Assembly: GCF_900104355.1 (NCBI RefSeq)
Contig: NZ_FNIY01000005.1
Coordinates: 62,001 to 126,000 of the forward strand
Source of the DNA: Phyllobacterium sp. OV277
GTDB taxonomy: Bacteria > Pseudomonadota > Alphaproteobacteria > Rhizobiales > Rhizobiaceae
Length of the DNA: 64,000 bases
Direction: 5' to 3'
In this document: piece by piece, positions 1 through 7,252 of the stretch
Numbering within the stretch: the first letter of the stretch is position 1
Layout: each line of letters opens with the position of its first letter
The notes under the pieces: generated by a model
What the model was told of the DNA's origin: nothing
The model's input: only the letters and a program-made list of their open reading frames with translations
Databases searched by the model: none
Position numbers and translations under genes: made by a program

Positions 1-78
1 TTCGACAGCCAGATCTTTCAGAGCGCTGGTCAGCGATTTCGGTTCGGGATGCGCGTGAATAATTAGAACATTGCTCAT
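1..78 (-). CDS. NAD(P)H:quinone oxidoreductase-like flavoprotein (N-terminal fragment)
   Basis: Only the first 26 codons are in the window; the gene runs off the left edge. The start MSNVLIIHAHPEPKSLTSAL is the first beta strand and phosphate-binding loop of the flavodoxin-like fold used by NAD(P)H dehydrogenase (quinone)/KefF/YwrO proteins, in which HAHP is a family hallmark. An AGGAG ribosome site lies 7 bases before the ATG. The gene is divergent from the LysR gene starting at 166, the usual arrangement of a regulator and its target. Such enzymes reduce quinones or electrophiles with FMN or FAD. The exact subfamily cannot be told from 26 residues. Confidence 0.75.
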   Translation of the reverse strand, partial: MSNVLIIHAHPEPKSLTSALKDLAVE

Positions 79-129
79 TGGCTTACTCCTGATTTCAATG
101 AACTTTATGTGGCCCAGACTCTGCCATTC

Positions 130-165
130 TTGAAATCGAAGTTTTAATGTGCTGGTATAATTTAC
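130..165 (+). promoter_or_regulatory. Possible promoter of the LysR gene, near-leaderless
   Basis: A perfect TATAAT at 156-161 ends only four bases before the ATG at 166, and a TTGAAA lies at 130-135 with a long 20-base spacer. If used, transcription would begin at or within a few bases of the start codon. No Shine-Dalgarno sequence is visible. This rests on consensus matching only. Confidence 0.3.
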
Positions 166-1080
166 ATGGATATCAACCGCCTCGACCTGAACCTGCTCGT
201 TACTCTGGATACGCTGCTTGCCGAGCGGAACGTCACCCGTGCAGCCAAGCGGCTGAACCTCAGCCAACCGGCTCTATCGGCGCGACTTGCCCGGTTGCGG
301 GATATTCTGGGGGACCAGCTGTTATTACCGGTTCAGCGCGGCATGGTGCCGACCCAGCGTGCGCTGGAGTTGCAGACGCCATTGCATGAGGCACTGGAAA
401 GTGTTCGGCGGGTTGTTGCGGAAGGCGCTTCGTTTGAACCATCTACCGCCGTCGCCACGATATCCATCGTCGCCAGCGATTACGTGCAATATTCCATATT
501 GATGCTTCTTGCCGACGCATTACGCACGGAAGCGCCGGGAGTGAGGATCGCCTGGCGATCCATTGAAGCGTCGCAACTTATACCGCCGATGGAACGCGGC
601 GAAGTTGATCTGGCGCTCATCACGCCCGATTTCGCGCCGGAACAGCTACGCATGAGAAAACTCTATCGCGAACGCTATGTTGCCATTGTCCGCACTGACC
701 ATCCAATCGTGCGGGGAAGCATCGATCTGGATATTTTTTGCGCACTTGATCATGTCATTGTCTCGCCGCAGGGCGGCGGCTTCACCGGACCGACGGATGA
801 GGCACTTGAAGCTGTCGGGCGCAACCGGCGTGTTGTCCTGTCCACGCCGGGGTTTCTTATGGTGCCGGAACTGATTGAGCGGTCGGATATGATCGCGCTG
901 GTTCCCTACCGAATAGCGCGGGATCGCTCGCAGCGGCTGCAAATATTGGAGCCGCCCCTGATCGTTCCGGGCTTCAATATAGCGATGGTCTGGCACGACA
1001 GGACGACGACGCATCCCGTGCAACGCTGGCTGCGGGAGAAGATCGCGGCAATTGCGACCGGTGATCCCGGCCCCGCGTGA
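166..1080 (+). CDS. LysR-family transcriptional regulator
   Basis: The 304-residue protein has the standard LysR plan: an N-terminal winged helix-turn-helix (about residues 5-65, with NVTRAAKRLNLSQPALSARL) followed by a type 2 periplasmic-binding-protein effector domain (about 90-295). The MDINRLDLNLLVTLDTLL opening is typical of the NodD/NahR/LinR branch, whose members respond to aromatic or other small effectors. It is divergent from the quinone oxidoreductase gene at the left edge, which is the likely target. The effector is not predictable. A TATAAT ends only four bases before the ATG. Confidence 0.9.
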   Translation: MDINRLDLNLLVTLDTLLAERNVTRAAKRLNLSQPALSARLARLRDILGDQLLLPVQRGMVPTQRALELQTPLHEALESVRRVVAEGASFEPSTAVATISIVASDYVQYSILMLLADALRTEAPGVRIAWRSIEASQLIPPMERGEVDLALITPDFAPEQLRMRKLYRERYVAIVRTDHPIVRGSIDLDIFCALDHVIVSPQGGGFTGPTDEALEAVGRNRRVVLSTPGFLMVPELIERSDMIALVPYRIARDRSQRLQILEPPLIVPGFNIAMVWHDRTTTHPVQRWLREKIAAIATGDPGPA

Positions 1081-1218
1081 TAACGGCGCGCAAGGCAAAC
1101 TGGTCCCGCGTCTTACCGCCCTTCACGCTTTAGTTAAACTTTATCCCTTTGTGCTAAATCCCATTGCAGCAAGATTATTTGATCCGCTCCGTCAGGACGG
1201 TCTAAGAGGTGTGATGTA

Positions 1219-1743
1219 ATGACAGAAACCGAACCGGAAAAACGAGCCCTCGGCGACAGCGATCGAAAGCTCTTGAGTCACTTGAGAATACACCGGCGAA
1301 AAAACCGCGATCTCAAGCCTGCCAAACTGGCACCCAATCTAACTCCGGGTCAGAGGATAGCCGATCAGGTTGCCGCAACCATGGGGTCCTGGCCCTTCAT
1401 CATCATTCAGACGGTAATATTGTTTGTCTGGGTTGTGTTGAACGTCACCGCCTATGTACAGCGGTGGGACCCCTACCCGTTCATTCTCCTCAACCTCGCC
1501 CTTTCCTTTCAGGCAGCCTATGCGGCGCCGTTCATCATGATGAGCCAGAACCGCCAACAGGATATAGATCGGAGAGATGCGGAAAACGATTACAAGATCA
1601 ATATCAAAGCTGAACTTGAGATCGAATTGCTGCACGAGAAGATGGAGCTTCTGCACCAGAAGATCGATTTTCTAAGAGAAAAGGAAGTGCTGTCTCTTAT
1701 AGAGGAAGTCCGGCGTCTCTGCGATCAAAGAGCCGGTAAATAG
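1219..1743 (+). CDS. DUF1003 family membrane protein
   Basis: The 174-residue protein matches the DUF1003 family: a polar N-terminus, a conserved segment starting TPGQRIADQVAATMGSWPFI, two closely spaced transmembrane helices (about residues 55-75 and 85-105) and a C-terminal coiled coil rich in Glu, Lys and Leu (about 115-170, LHEKMELLHQKIDFLREK). The connecting FQAAYAAPFIMMSQNRQ with DRRDAENDYKIN is characteristic of the family. Function is unknown; it is an inner-membrane protein with its coil probably in the cytoplasm. An AGGTG-like ribosome site precedes the ATG. It is convergent with the next gene. Confidence 0.85.
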   Translation: MTETEPEKRALGDSDRKLLSHLRIHRRKNRDLKPAKLAPNLTPGQRIADQVAATMGSWPFIIIQTVILFVWVVLNVTAYVQRWDPYPFILLNLALSFQAAYAAPFIMMSQNRQQDIDRRDAENDYKINIKAELEIELLHEKMELLHQKIDFLREKEVLSLIEEVRRLCDQRAGK

Positions 1744-1764
1744 CTATAGCACGAACAGGATGCG

Positions 1765-1788
1765 TGCAGCCATGCAAGCATGGCTGCA
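1765..1788. terminator. Perfect 11-bp hairpin between convergent genes
   Basis: TGCAGCCATGC and GCATGGCTGCA form a perfect 11-bp stem around an AA centre, in the 53-base gap between the convergent DUF1003 gene and the 4-TM gene. There is no T-run on either side, so it is either a weak intrinsic terminator or a transcript-end stabilising stem for both directions. Confidence 0.5.
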
Positions 1789-1796
1789 CTGCGGGG

Positions 1797-2168
1797 TCAC
1801 GCGTCCCGGGAAAATACGATTGCCGTGAAAAGCAGAACCCCGGCAAGCACGATGAATGACCCGATGCCAACCAACGCGTCCATTGCAGGGTTACCCAGCG
1901 CCATCAAATAGAGTCCGACAATCATGACAACAACGCCAATCGTGTAGATGGCAAATTGTATTATCGGCAGTCTGCCACCTGCCTTTGCCGGATTGAGCGC
2001 AAAATAACTCCCGAATATGGCGCAACTGACCCAGCCAAGCAGGTTGAGATGAGCATGGGCCGGATAGGCGCTATGATCACCCGATATGCCCATATGCAGG
2101 CCCATGATGATGCCAGCCAGAAAGAGGATCGTTGCGGTCTTGAAATAGAGGTGTGAAATCCGTGGCAT
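1797..2168 (-). CDS. Small four-helix membrane protein with HAHLNLLGW motif
   Basis: With the start at MPRISHLYFK (AGAGAG ribosome site upstream) the protein has 123 residues and four predicted transmembrane helices. The segment PAHAHLNLLGWVSCAIFG resembles the haem-binding helix region of cbb3-type/NorB haem-copper oxidase subunit I, and short proteins of this kind are annotated as cytochrome c oxidase subunit I-like or as hypothetical. An earlier start at 2204 exists but adds a basic stretch unlike a membrane protein N-terminus. Whether it binds haem is unknown; the two His could be ligands. Its promoter carries a copy of the element shared with three neighbours (see 2322-2340). Confidence 0.7.
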   Translation of the reverse strand: MPRISHLYFKTATILFLAGIIMGLHMGISGDHSAYPAHAHLNLLGWVSCAIFGSYFALNPAKAGGRLPIIQFAIYTIGVVVMIVGLYLMALGNPAMDALVGIGSFIVLAGVLLFTAIVFSRDA

Positions 2169-2321
2169 GATGCGCTCTCTTGTTGTGCTGCCGCACCGCG
2201 ACAATGATATCGCGGGTGGCGAGCCTGTTTTGTTGACCGAGGCAATGCATCCCTCTTCCCTCAGGAAATATGATGCGCCTCTTCGTCATATGTGCTGTCT
2301 TTGCCCGAGAGAGTCGGGGTG

Positions 2322-2340
2322 TGAACAGTTGTCATTTGCC
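2322..2340 (-). promoter_or_regulatory. Copy 1 of shared promoter element
   Basis: Read on the minus strand towards the gene starting at 2168, this site is CAAATGACAACTGTTCA, differing by one base from the 17-base element in front of yciI-like 6156. It lies 154 bases before the start codon. A further half copy, CATATGACGA on the same strand, lies at about 2281-2290. Confidence 0.5.
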
Positions 2341-2420
2341 AGCCAGTTGCGCGGCAAATAAGCCTGTTTGCTTGGATCGCGGTATCGGAGATCAAACGGA
2401 GAGAGATTTGAAACTCGCCG

Positions 2421-3110
2421 TCATCGGGCCGCCGCTTCTGACAGGTTCTTGACGGAACCAATGAGTTTGTGGCGCCCGTCCTGAAGGTGTTCCGTCAATT
2501 TCTGTACTGCGAGCAATTCATCGCCCTGACGGCACGCCGTTATAATTCCCCTATGTCCAGTGTTCGAAATACTTCGAAAATCGATATTTGACATGAAGAT
2601 GCGAACATAGCGGTCAGCGGCACCATGCTGGGCTTCAATAAGCGACAGCAGCCGTGTGTTGTGGCATGGATTGTACAGCGTCATGTGAAACGCCAGATTC
2701 AACGTGCCCCAAAGGCTGATACTGGGCTCTTCGTCAATCTGGTCCTGTATGCGCTCCGCTTGATCCAAAATCTCTGTGGTCAAAAAGGGAAAGGCCAGAC
2801 GCAATGCTGCGCTTTCAAGCAACTCCCGCACCGTAAAAATCTCGCTTATTTCCACCGCATCCATCTGCGCGACGAAAGCACCACGAGTCGGATGAATGGA
2901 AACCAATCCCTCCGCCTCCAGCAATCGCAATGCATCACGAACAGGCATACGGCTGACACCAAATCGTGATGCCAGATCGTCCTGCCGCAGAGCCGCACCT
3001 GATGAAATCGTACCTTTGACGATAGCTTCGCGCAAAGTGTTGGCAACTTGGTCTGCCGCCGTCTGCGGCTTCTTCATCTCACTGCCGAACAGCTTGTCCA
3101 ACGGACTCAT
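2421..3110 (-). CDS. GntR-family (FadR subfamily, FCD domain) transcriptional regulator
   Basis: The 229-residue protein has an N-terminal GntR winged helix (about residues 15-80; LRQDDLASRFGVSRMPVRDA is the recognition region) and a C-terminal FCD ligand-binding domain (about 90-215), including ALRLAFPF and the metal/ligand-binding H of NLAFHMTLY. FCD regulators usually sense carboxylates. It is divergent from the LuxR-type gene at 3486 across a 375-base gap that holds a GntR-type operator at 3174-3185, consistent with autoregulation. No obvious catabolic partner lies beside it. Confidence 0.9.
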   Translation of the reverse strand: MSPLDKLFGSEMKKPQTAADQVANTLREAIVKGTISSGAALRQDDLASRFGVSRMPVRDALRLLEAEGLVSIHPTRGAFVAQMDAVEISEIFTVRELLESAALRLAFPFLTTEILDQAERIQDQIDEEPSISLWGTLNLAFHMTLYNPCHNTRLLSLIEAQHGAADRYVRIFMSNIDFRSISNTGHRGIITACRQGDELLAVQKLTEHLQDGRHKLIGSVKNLSEAAAR

Positions 3111-3485
3111 TTCACCCCCTTATACTTTTCATCTGGACATGCCTGAGAGGGCTATTGAATGTCAACTCACGAACTTGTATACGAGTATCCCAAATTAAGC
3201 CGGTACAGAAAATGACGGAACTCCAGACGGCCTTGTCCCTCCGGGCCATTCAAGTTTCATCTCCATCAATGCTGATTTCGCAGACTTAAAAGGTTCAAGC
3301 ATGTCACCTCGCTCGTTCAAACCATCGCGACCCGAAAAGATCGCGAGGACTGGGCGGATCGAGAATCTCGGTATCCATATTCACAATAGATTTGACCATT
3401 CGCCGCCCTGTTCAGCGAATTCGTAGCTTCCAGCATTTGCGAAATTCATGACGCAGCGTGCGGTCGGGATCAGAAGGAATTGAGA
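3111..3485. other. Non-coding gap between divergent GntR and LuxR regulators
   Basis: This 375-base stretch holds no convincing gene. It contains the promoter of each flanking regulator and one near-palindrome (3174-3185). No other structure was recognised. Confidence 0.6.
3174..3185. promoter_or_regulatory. GntR/FadR-type operator
   Basis: CTTGTATACGAG is a 12-bp near-palindrome (10 of 12 bases symmetric) matching the TTGTATACAA-type sites of FCD-domain GntR regulators. It lies 64 bases upstream of the GntR start codon at 3110, so autoregulation is the simplest reading. Confidence 0.55.
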
Positions 3486-4631
3486 ATGATTGAAACATCC
3501 CTAGCGCAGATTACTGGGCTGATTGGCCAGATTTATCTGGCCGCCTTCGATCCAACGCAATGGACGCCAGCCATTCAGTCAACACGCCAACTGCTCAACA
3601 GTTCGGCCGTATGCCTCACCAATCACGCCAACAACGGAACAGCAACCTGGTCGTTCAATACCGATCAAGATGAGGGATACTTTCGCAAATACGTCGAAGA
3701 ACACACCCAGACAAATCCCTACGTGACCTCGCTATCGGCAGGACCATTGCATCGCATCGTCGCCGACAGAAATCTTTTCGATGTGGATACGTTCCGGCGC
3801 AGCACCTTCTGGAACGAATGGATGAAGCCGCAGGATATGTATGATGGCTTATGCTGCAAACTTAACCACACGGCGACGGGCCTTACATTCGTCGACATCA
3901 GGCGTGGCCCCAACCAGCCATCTTTCGAAAACAGCGAAGCCGAACTTTTTGCGCTTCTTACTCCACACTTCGAACGGGCAAGCCAGATCAACGAACAGAT
4001 GCGGCTTGCCAATGCCTTGACGGCAACCTTCTCCCGCCTGCCCTTTGGCGCGGTGGTGGTGGATGCGGATCTGCGTATTCTCGAAATGAATGACCCGGCC
4101 GGAGTGCTGCTTGATACGGGCCATGCTGAGCTGACGCGGCGTAATGGCTTTCTGACGGTCCAATCCCAGTCATTGCGTCAGTTGAAAAAGCTGGTTGCTG
4201 AAGCATGTGGCCTTCACATGAACGGCGTGGTCGGCTCAGGTGGCCGTGTCATTATTGAATCCTCCACGGATGCCGGGCAGGTGGCCGATTATGTGCTGGA
4301 AATTGCACCCGTGTTTGATTCACCCTTTGCCGGATTGACGAGCGGTCGCTGCGCCATTGTCATCATCAAGAAGATCGACATGGGTAATCCTGATGGTTTC
4401 GATGAGCAGATCAGGGCAATCTTTAAACTGACACCGTCGGAATCCCGATTGGCTGCGCTGCTCGCCAGCGGCTTTTCCCTGAAGGACGCCGCGATAGAAA
4501 CAGGCCTGAAGAACAGTACGGCTCGCGCTTATCTCGAGCGCCTGTTCCACAAGACCGGCACCCATCAGCAAAGTCAGCTGGTGGCCTTGCTCAAGAATGC
4601 TGCGCCCGTCCTGCTGAAGAATGGGCATTAG
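3486..4631 (+). CDS. LuxR-type transcriptional regulator
   Basis: The ATG at 3486 is chosen over a TTG two codons earlier because an AAGGA ribosome site sits about 8 bases before it. The 381-residue protein ends in a LuxR helix-turn-helix (about residues 315-370; LTPSESRLAALLASGFSLKD followed by ETGLKNSTARAYLERLFHKT). The N-terminal 300 residues have no receiver-domain phosphoacceptor pattern and no clear autoinducer-binding motif; a PAS-like sensor is possible around residues 180-290. Proteins of this size and plan are common orphan LuxR solos in rhizobia. It is convergent with the interrupted binding-protein gene. Confidence 0.85.
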   Translation: MIETSLAQITGLIGQIYLAAFDPTQWTPAIQSTRQLLNSSAVCLTNHANNGTATWSFNTDQDEGYFRKYVEEHTQTNPYVTSLSAGPLHRIVADRNLFDVDTFRRSTFWNEWMKPQDMYDGLCCKLNHTATGLTFVDIRRGPNQPSFENSEAELFALLTPHFERASQINEQMRLANALTATFSRLPFGAVVVDADLRILEMNDPAGVLLDTGHAELTRRNGFLTVQSQSLRQLKKLVAEACGLHMNGVVGSGGRVIIESSTDAGQVADYVLEIAPVFDSPFAGLTSGRCAIVIIKKIDMGNPDGFDEQIRAIFKLTPSESRLAALLASGFSLKDAAIETGLKNSTARAYLERLFHKTGTHQQSQLVALLKNAAPVLLKNGH

Positions 4632-4654
4632 AACAGGAATTTAACGGCTTGCGG

Positions 4655-4686
4655 AAAAAAGATGCCCGGTCAATCGACCGGGCATC
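4655..4686 (-). terminator. Intrinsic terminator of the branched-chain binding-protein gene
   Basis: On the minus strand, GATGCCCGGT and ACCGGGCATC form a perfect 10-bp stem with a six-base loop, followed at once by six T. It lies just after the stop codon at 4715 and is a textbook Rho-independent terminator for that gene. Confidence 0.92.
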
Positions 4687-4714
4687 ACCTCGCGTCGCTT
4701 GGGAAGATCGCCGC

Positions 4715-5848
4715 TTATTGTGGAACGTAGGTGTAAGCCCCGTCCTTGTTCTTTTTCCATTCATACATGATGTAACCCGGCAGCTTTGGATCACCCTTGT
4801 CATCAAAGGCAATCTCTCCCAAAACCGACTTGAACGGTCCTTTGGTCTTCAGGGTCTTGGCAACAGCTTCTGGATCATTGGACTTGGCAGTTGTTGCGGC
4901 TGCAGCAAGAACCTGAGCCGCCGCATAAGAATACAGGGTATAGGCTTCAGGTTCAAAGCCAGAGGTACGGAACTTTTCGACAATCTTCTTATTGGCAGGA
5001 TTGGTGCGCGGATCAGGGCCGAATGTGTTCAGTGTTCCCGCCACCGCATCGCCCGCAATCGCAGCCAGTTCGGTGTTTGCAATGCCATCACCTGATATAA
5101 ACGTAACCTTCAGGCCCTGATCAGCCAATTGGCGAATGATCAAACCGCCTTCCGTATGCAGCCCACCCCAGTAAAGGACACTGACCCCCGCCTGTTTGGC
5201 TTTGGAGATAAGCGCAGAAAAATCCTTGTCGCCAACATTCACACCTTCATAAAGGGTTGTCTTGATCCCTTTGCCTTCCAGCATCTTCCGGGTTTCATCG
5301 GCAAGCCCCTGACCATAGGGCGTCTTGTCGTGGATAACAGCAATTTTCGAATTCTTGAAATGCTTGGCAATATATTCGCCAGCGATACCACCCTGCTGAT
5401 CATCACGCCCGCAGGTGCGGAATGTGTTCCAAAGGCCGCGCTCGGTGAACACAGGGTTGGTTGCGCCGGGCGTGATTTCAACAATGCCATTTTCCGCCTA
5501 GACTTCGGATGCCGGAATGGAAACACCGGAATTATAGTGGCCAATCACATACTTGACGCCGTCAGCAACAAACTTGTTGGCTACCGAGACACCCTGTTTT
5601 GCATCGGAAACATCATCGCCGAGCACAAGCTTGACCTTTTCGCCGTTGATGCCTCCAGCAGCATTGATCTCGGCAATAGCGGCTTCGGCCCCTTTTTGGA
5701 TCTGCGCACCGACAGCAGCATTTGGACCAGTCAGAGGAGCACCGATACCGACCAAAAGATCCGCATATGCCGTTCCGCCCAACACCAACATTGCGGCGAC
5801 CGCAACACCCGACAGTAATGACGTCTTCATCTTGAACTCCAGATTCAA
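4715..5848 (-). pseudogene. Branched-chain amino acid ABC transporter binding protein, interrupted by an in-frame amber codon
   Basis: Read through, this is a full-length 377-codon LivJ/LivK-type periplasmic binding protein. It begins with a Sec signal peptide ([22 protein letters not shown]), continues with the family segment [20 protein letters not shown] and ends normally before a strong terminator. One TAG at 5498-5500 splits it after codon 116, within the conserved PASEV-(Tyr)-AENGI region, where relatives have Tyr; one base change of a Tyr codon gives TAG. The frame is intact on both sides, so this is a recent nonsense mutation, a sequencing error or, less likely, suppression. No permease or ATPase genes are adjacent, so it would be a solitary receptor. 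Confidence 0.85.
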
Positions 5849-5955
5849 TGTTAATAATTGGCTGATCTGGCAAGGTTTTGCCCGGCAACCATTTCGTCAT
5901 CCGCGCTCTTTCGACGGCGCAGCGAGAATGGCTAACTTTTTACGATTGCGGCGAG

Positions 5956-5977
5956 TTCTGAACAGTTGGCATATGCC
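5956..5977 (-). promoter_or_regulatory. Copy 2 of shared promoter element
   Basis: TTCTGAACAGTTGGCATATG (5956-5975) is the reverse complement, with one mismatch in 20, of the site at 6063-6082. It contains the 12-bp palindrome TGGCATATGCCA (5967-5978) and lies 108 bases before the interrupted binding-protein gene, oriented as in the other copies. Confidence 0.6.
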
Positions 5978-6058
5978 ATCCATATGATTATTCGGCTTGG
6001 CCTATAGGATAGACTCAACCACAAGGGTCCCGTTCCGATACGGTAATTTTTTTCAGCA

Positions 6059-6083
6059 TTGTCATATGACAACTGTTCAGAAT
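6059..6083 (+). promoter_or_regulatory. Copy 3 of shared promoter element
   Basis: CATATGACAACTGTTCAGAA (6063-6082) overlaps a perfect 14-bp palindrome, TTGTCATATGACAA (6059-6072). It ends 74 bases before the YciI-like start codon. Symmetry suggests a dimeric repressor or activator. Confidence 0.6.
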
Positions 6084-6155
6084 CTTTGATTTACCTAAAA
6101 CGTTAGCTTGGCATTGTTTGAGATCAAGCTCAGGCTCTAGCAAAGAGGTTCGAAC

Positions 6156-6457
6156 ATGAGGCATTTTCTGGTCGAAGGTGAACACCTCATCGCCTCTGAA
6201 GAGCTTTTTTCTTTGCTCCCGCAACATATCGAGTTTCTGCAGAAAGGGCATGATGATGGCTTTTTGCTATTCTCTGGTCCCGATATTGCAGCTCGCGGCG
6301 GCATTTTAGTAGCGCGGGCAAAGACCCTGCCCGAGCTGGAACAGTTTCTTTCCGATGAGCAATTCACCAAAGCAAAGATGATGCGCTCAACAAGATAATG
6401 GAGTTCAACCCGGCCATAAGTCAGTCAAGTCTGAAAGAGTGGTTTGCCGGGGTTTGA
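6156..6457 (+). pseudogene. YciI-like (YCII domain) protein, frameshifted near its C-terminus
   Basis: The reading frame from the ATG at 6156 (AGAGGTTC ribosome site) gives about 75 residues of a YCII-domain protein, with LPQHIEFLQKGHDDGFLLFS and a Gly-Gly-Ile core, then ends early at 6398. The missing C-terminus, NKIMEFNPAISQSSLKEWFA, is found immediately downstream in the +2 frame and ends at 6457. A one-base deletion (or two-base insertion) near 6370-6378 would explain this. YCII proteins are small ferredoxin-like dimers of mostly unknown enzymatic role. It lies about 300 bases from the amber-interrupted gene, so two neighbouring genes are broken. Confidence 0.75.
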
Positions 6458-6498
6458 ATAGGCGGTTCTAACGGCTGTCATGCGAAAGGGATAAATTC

Positions 6499-7044
6499 AT
6501 GTTCTTGAGACCAAGTGGCTGGAGTTATGAAACAGGTGCTACTGGCGGCATCGGTATAGCCGAATTGGCTATCTCGGGCGGGACTGTCGTCCTGAACGAT
6601 CCCTCAGGAACACAAAAAGACTTTTGGTATGGTGGTCTGGGTGCTGGCATCGGCGTGGGAGCCAGATTTGGCAAGCACAGGGTGCCGCCATTGTTGATTA
6701 AAAAAACTGCGGTCGCAGGAGCTGGATCGATAAAAGCCTTTCCGAGTGGCGGAAAAATCTACATGACAGATGCGTTCAGAGGTAGCGAATTGGCAGAGTC
6801 CGACATTAAGGGCGGTACTCTTTATTTTGATGCTGGATTCGGGTTGGGGGTAGGCATCGGCGGAACGATGATGATACTGGGTATGGAAGCGCTGCCTATG
6901 ATCAATAGCATTGTTAATCCGTTGGCGGGATTTTTAGGGGAAGATGCCATCCGGAACGCACCGGCGGTCCTTGTCATGGCAGGCGTCAATCTGGGTCCAC
7001 AAGCCGGGGCTGGCATCGCCGCCCTGGTCGGTTGTCTACGCTAG
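6499..7044 (+). CDS. Glycine-rich protein of unknown function
   Basis: I do not recognise this 181-residue protein. It is rich in Gly (about 18%), Ala and Ile, with repeated short patterns such as GGLGAGIGVGARFG (around residue 50) and DAGFGLGVGIGGTMM (around residue 110), and few charged residues. A conserved-looking core reads KIYMTDAFRGSELAESDIKG. There is no signal peptide; the Gly-rich segments could be membrane-associating or beta-structured. A GAAAGGG ribosome site precedes the ATG. It sits 41 bases after the YciI remnant, possibly in the same transcript, and before a drug-efflux gene. Confidence 0.7.
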   Translation: MFLRPSGWSYETGATGGIGIAELAISGGTVVLNDPSGTQKDFWYGGLGAGIGVGARFGKHRVPPLLIKKTAVAGAGSIKAFPSGGKIYMTDAFRGSELAESDIKGGTLYFDAGFGLGVGIGGTMMILGMEALPMINSIVNPLAGFLGEDAIRNAPAVLVMAGVNLGPQAGAGIAALVGCLR

Positions 7045-7147
7045 TTAGCGCAGCTTCCTTCCATCTTATCCAGGATATGGGGTGGCAGCATGTGTCAGCA
7101 TGCCCACTCCCTTTTCATGTGACGATGTTATAATAGTTCATCACATC

Positions 7148-7167
7148 TGTCATAATCACATATGACA
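7148..7167 (+). promoter_or_regulatory. Copy 4 (partial) of shared promoter element
   Basis: TGTCATA and TATGACA form a perfect 7-bp inverted repeat with a six-base spacer. The right arm belongs to CATATGACAA (7159-7168), the first ten bases of the element at 6063, in the same orientation relative to the gene. It ends 85 bases before the MFS start codon. Confidence 0.45.
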
Positions 7168-7252
7168 ATTCATCATTGGGGAAATATATCCGTCGCTTGG
7201 CGATTTCGGCTATTGAAACTATCCCTGTTCAAATTCCAGCTAAGGCAAGATC

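Larger units (their letters stand above)
5849..6155. other. Divergent promoter region with a large inverted repeat
   Basis: No gene is seen in these 307 bases. The region contains the two oppositely oriented copies of the shared promoter element (5956-5977 and 6059-6083), one for each flanking gene. Confidence 0.6.

Noticed and set aside
5129-5818. A 229-codon frame antisense to the interrupted binding-protein gene
   Set aside because: It could have suggested that the plus-strand frame is the real gene, but the minus strand has clear family motifs, signal peptide and terminator.
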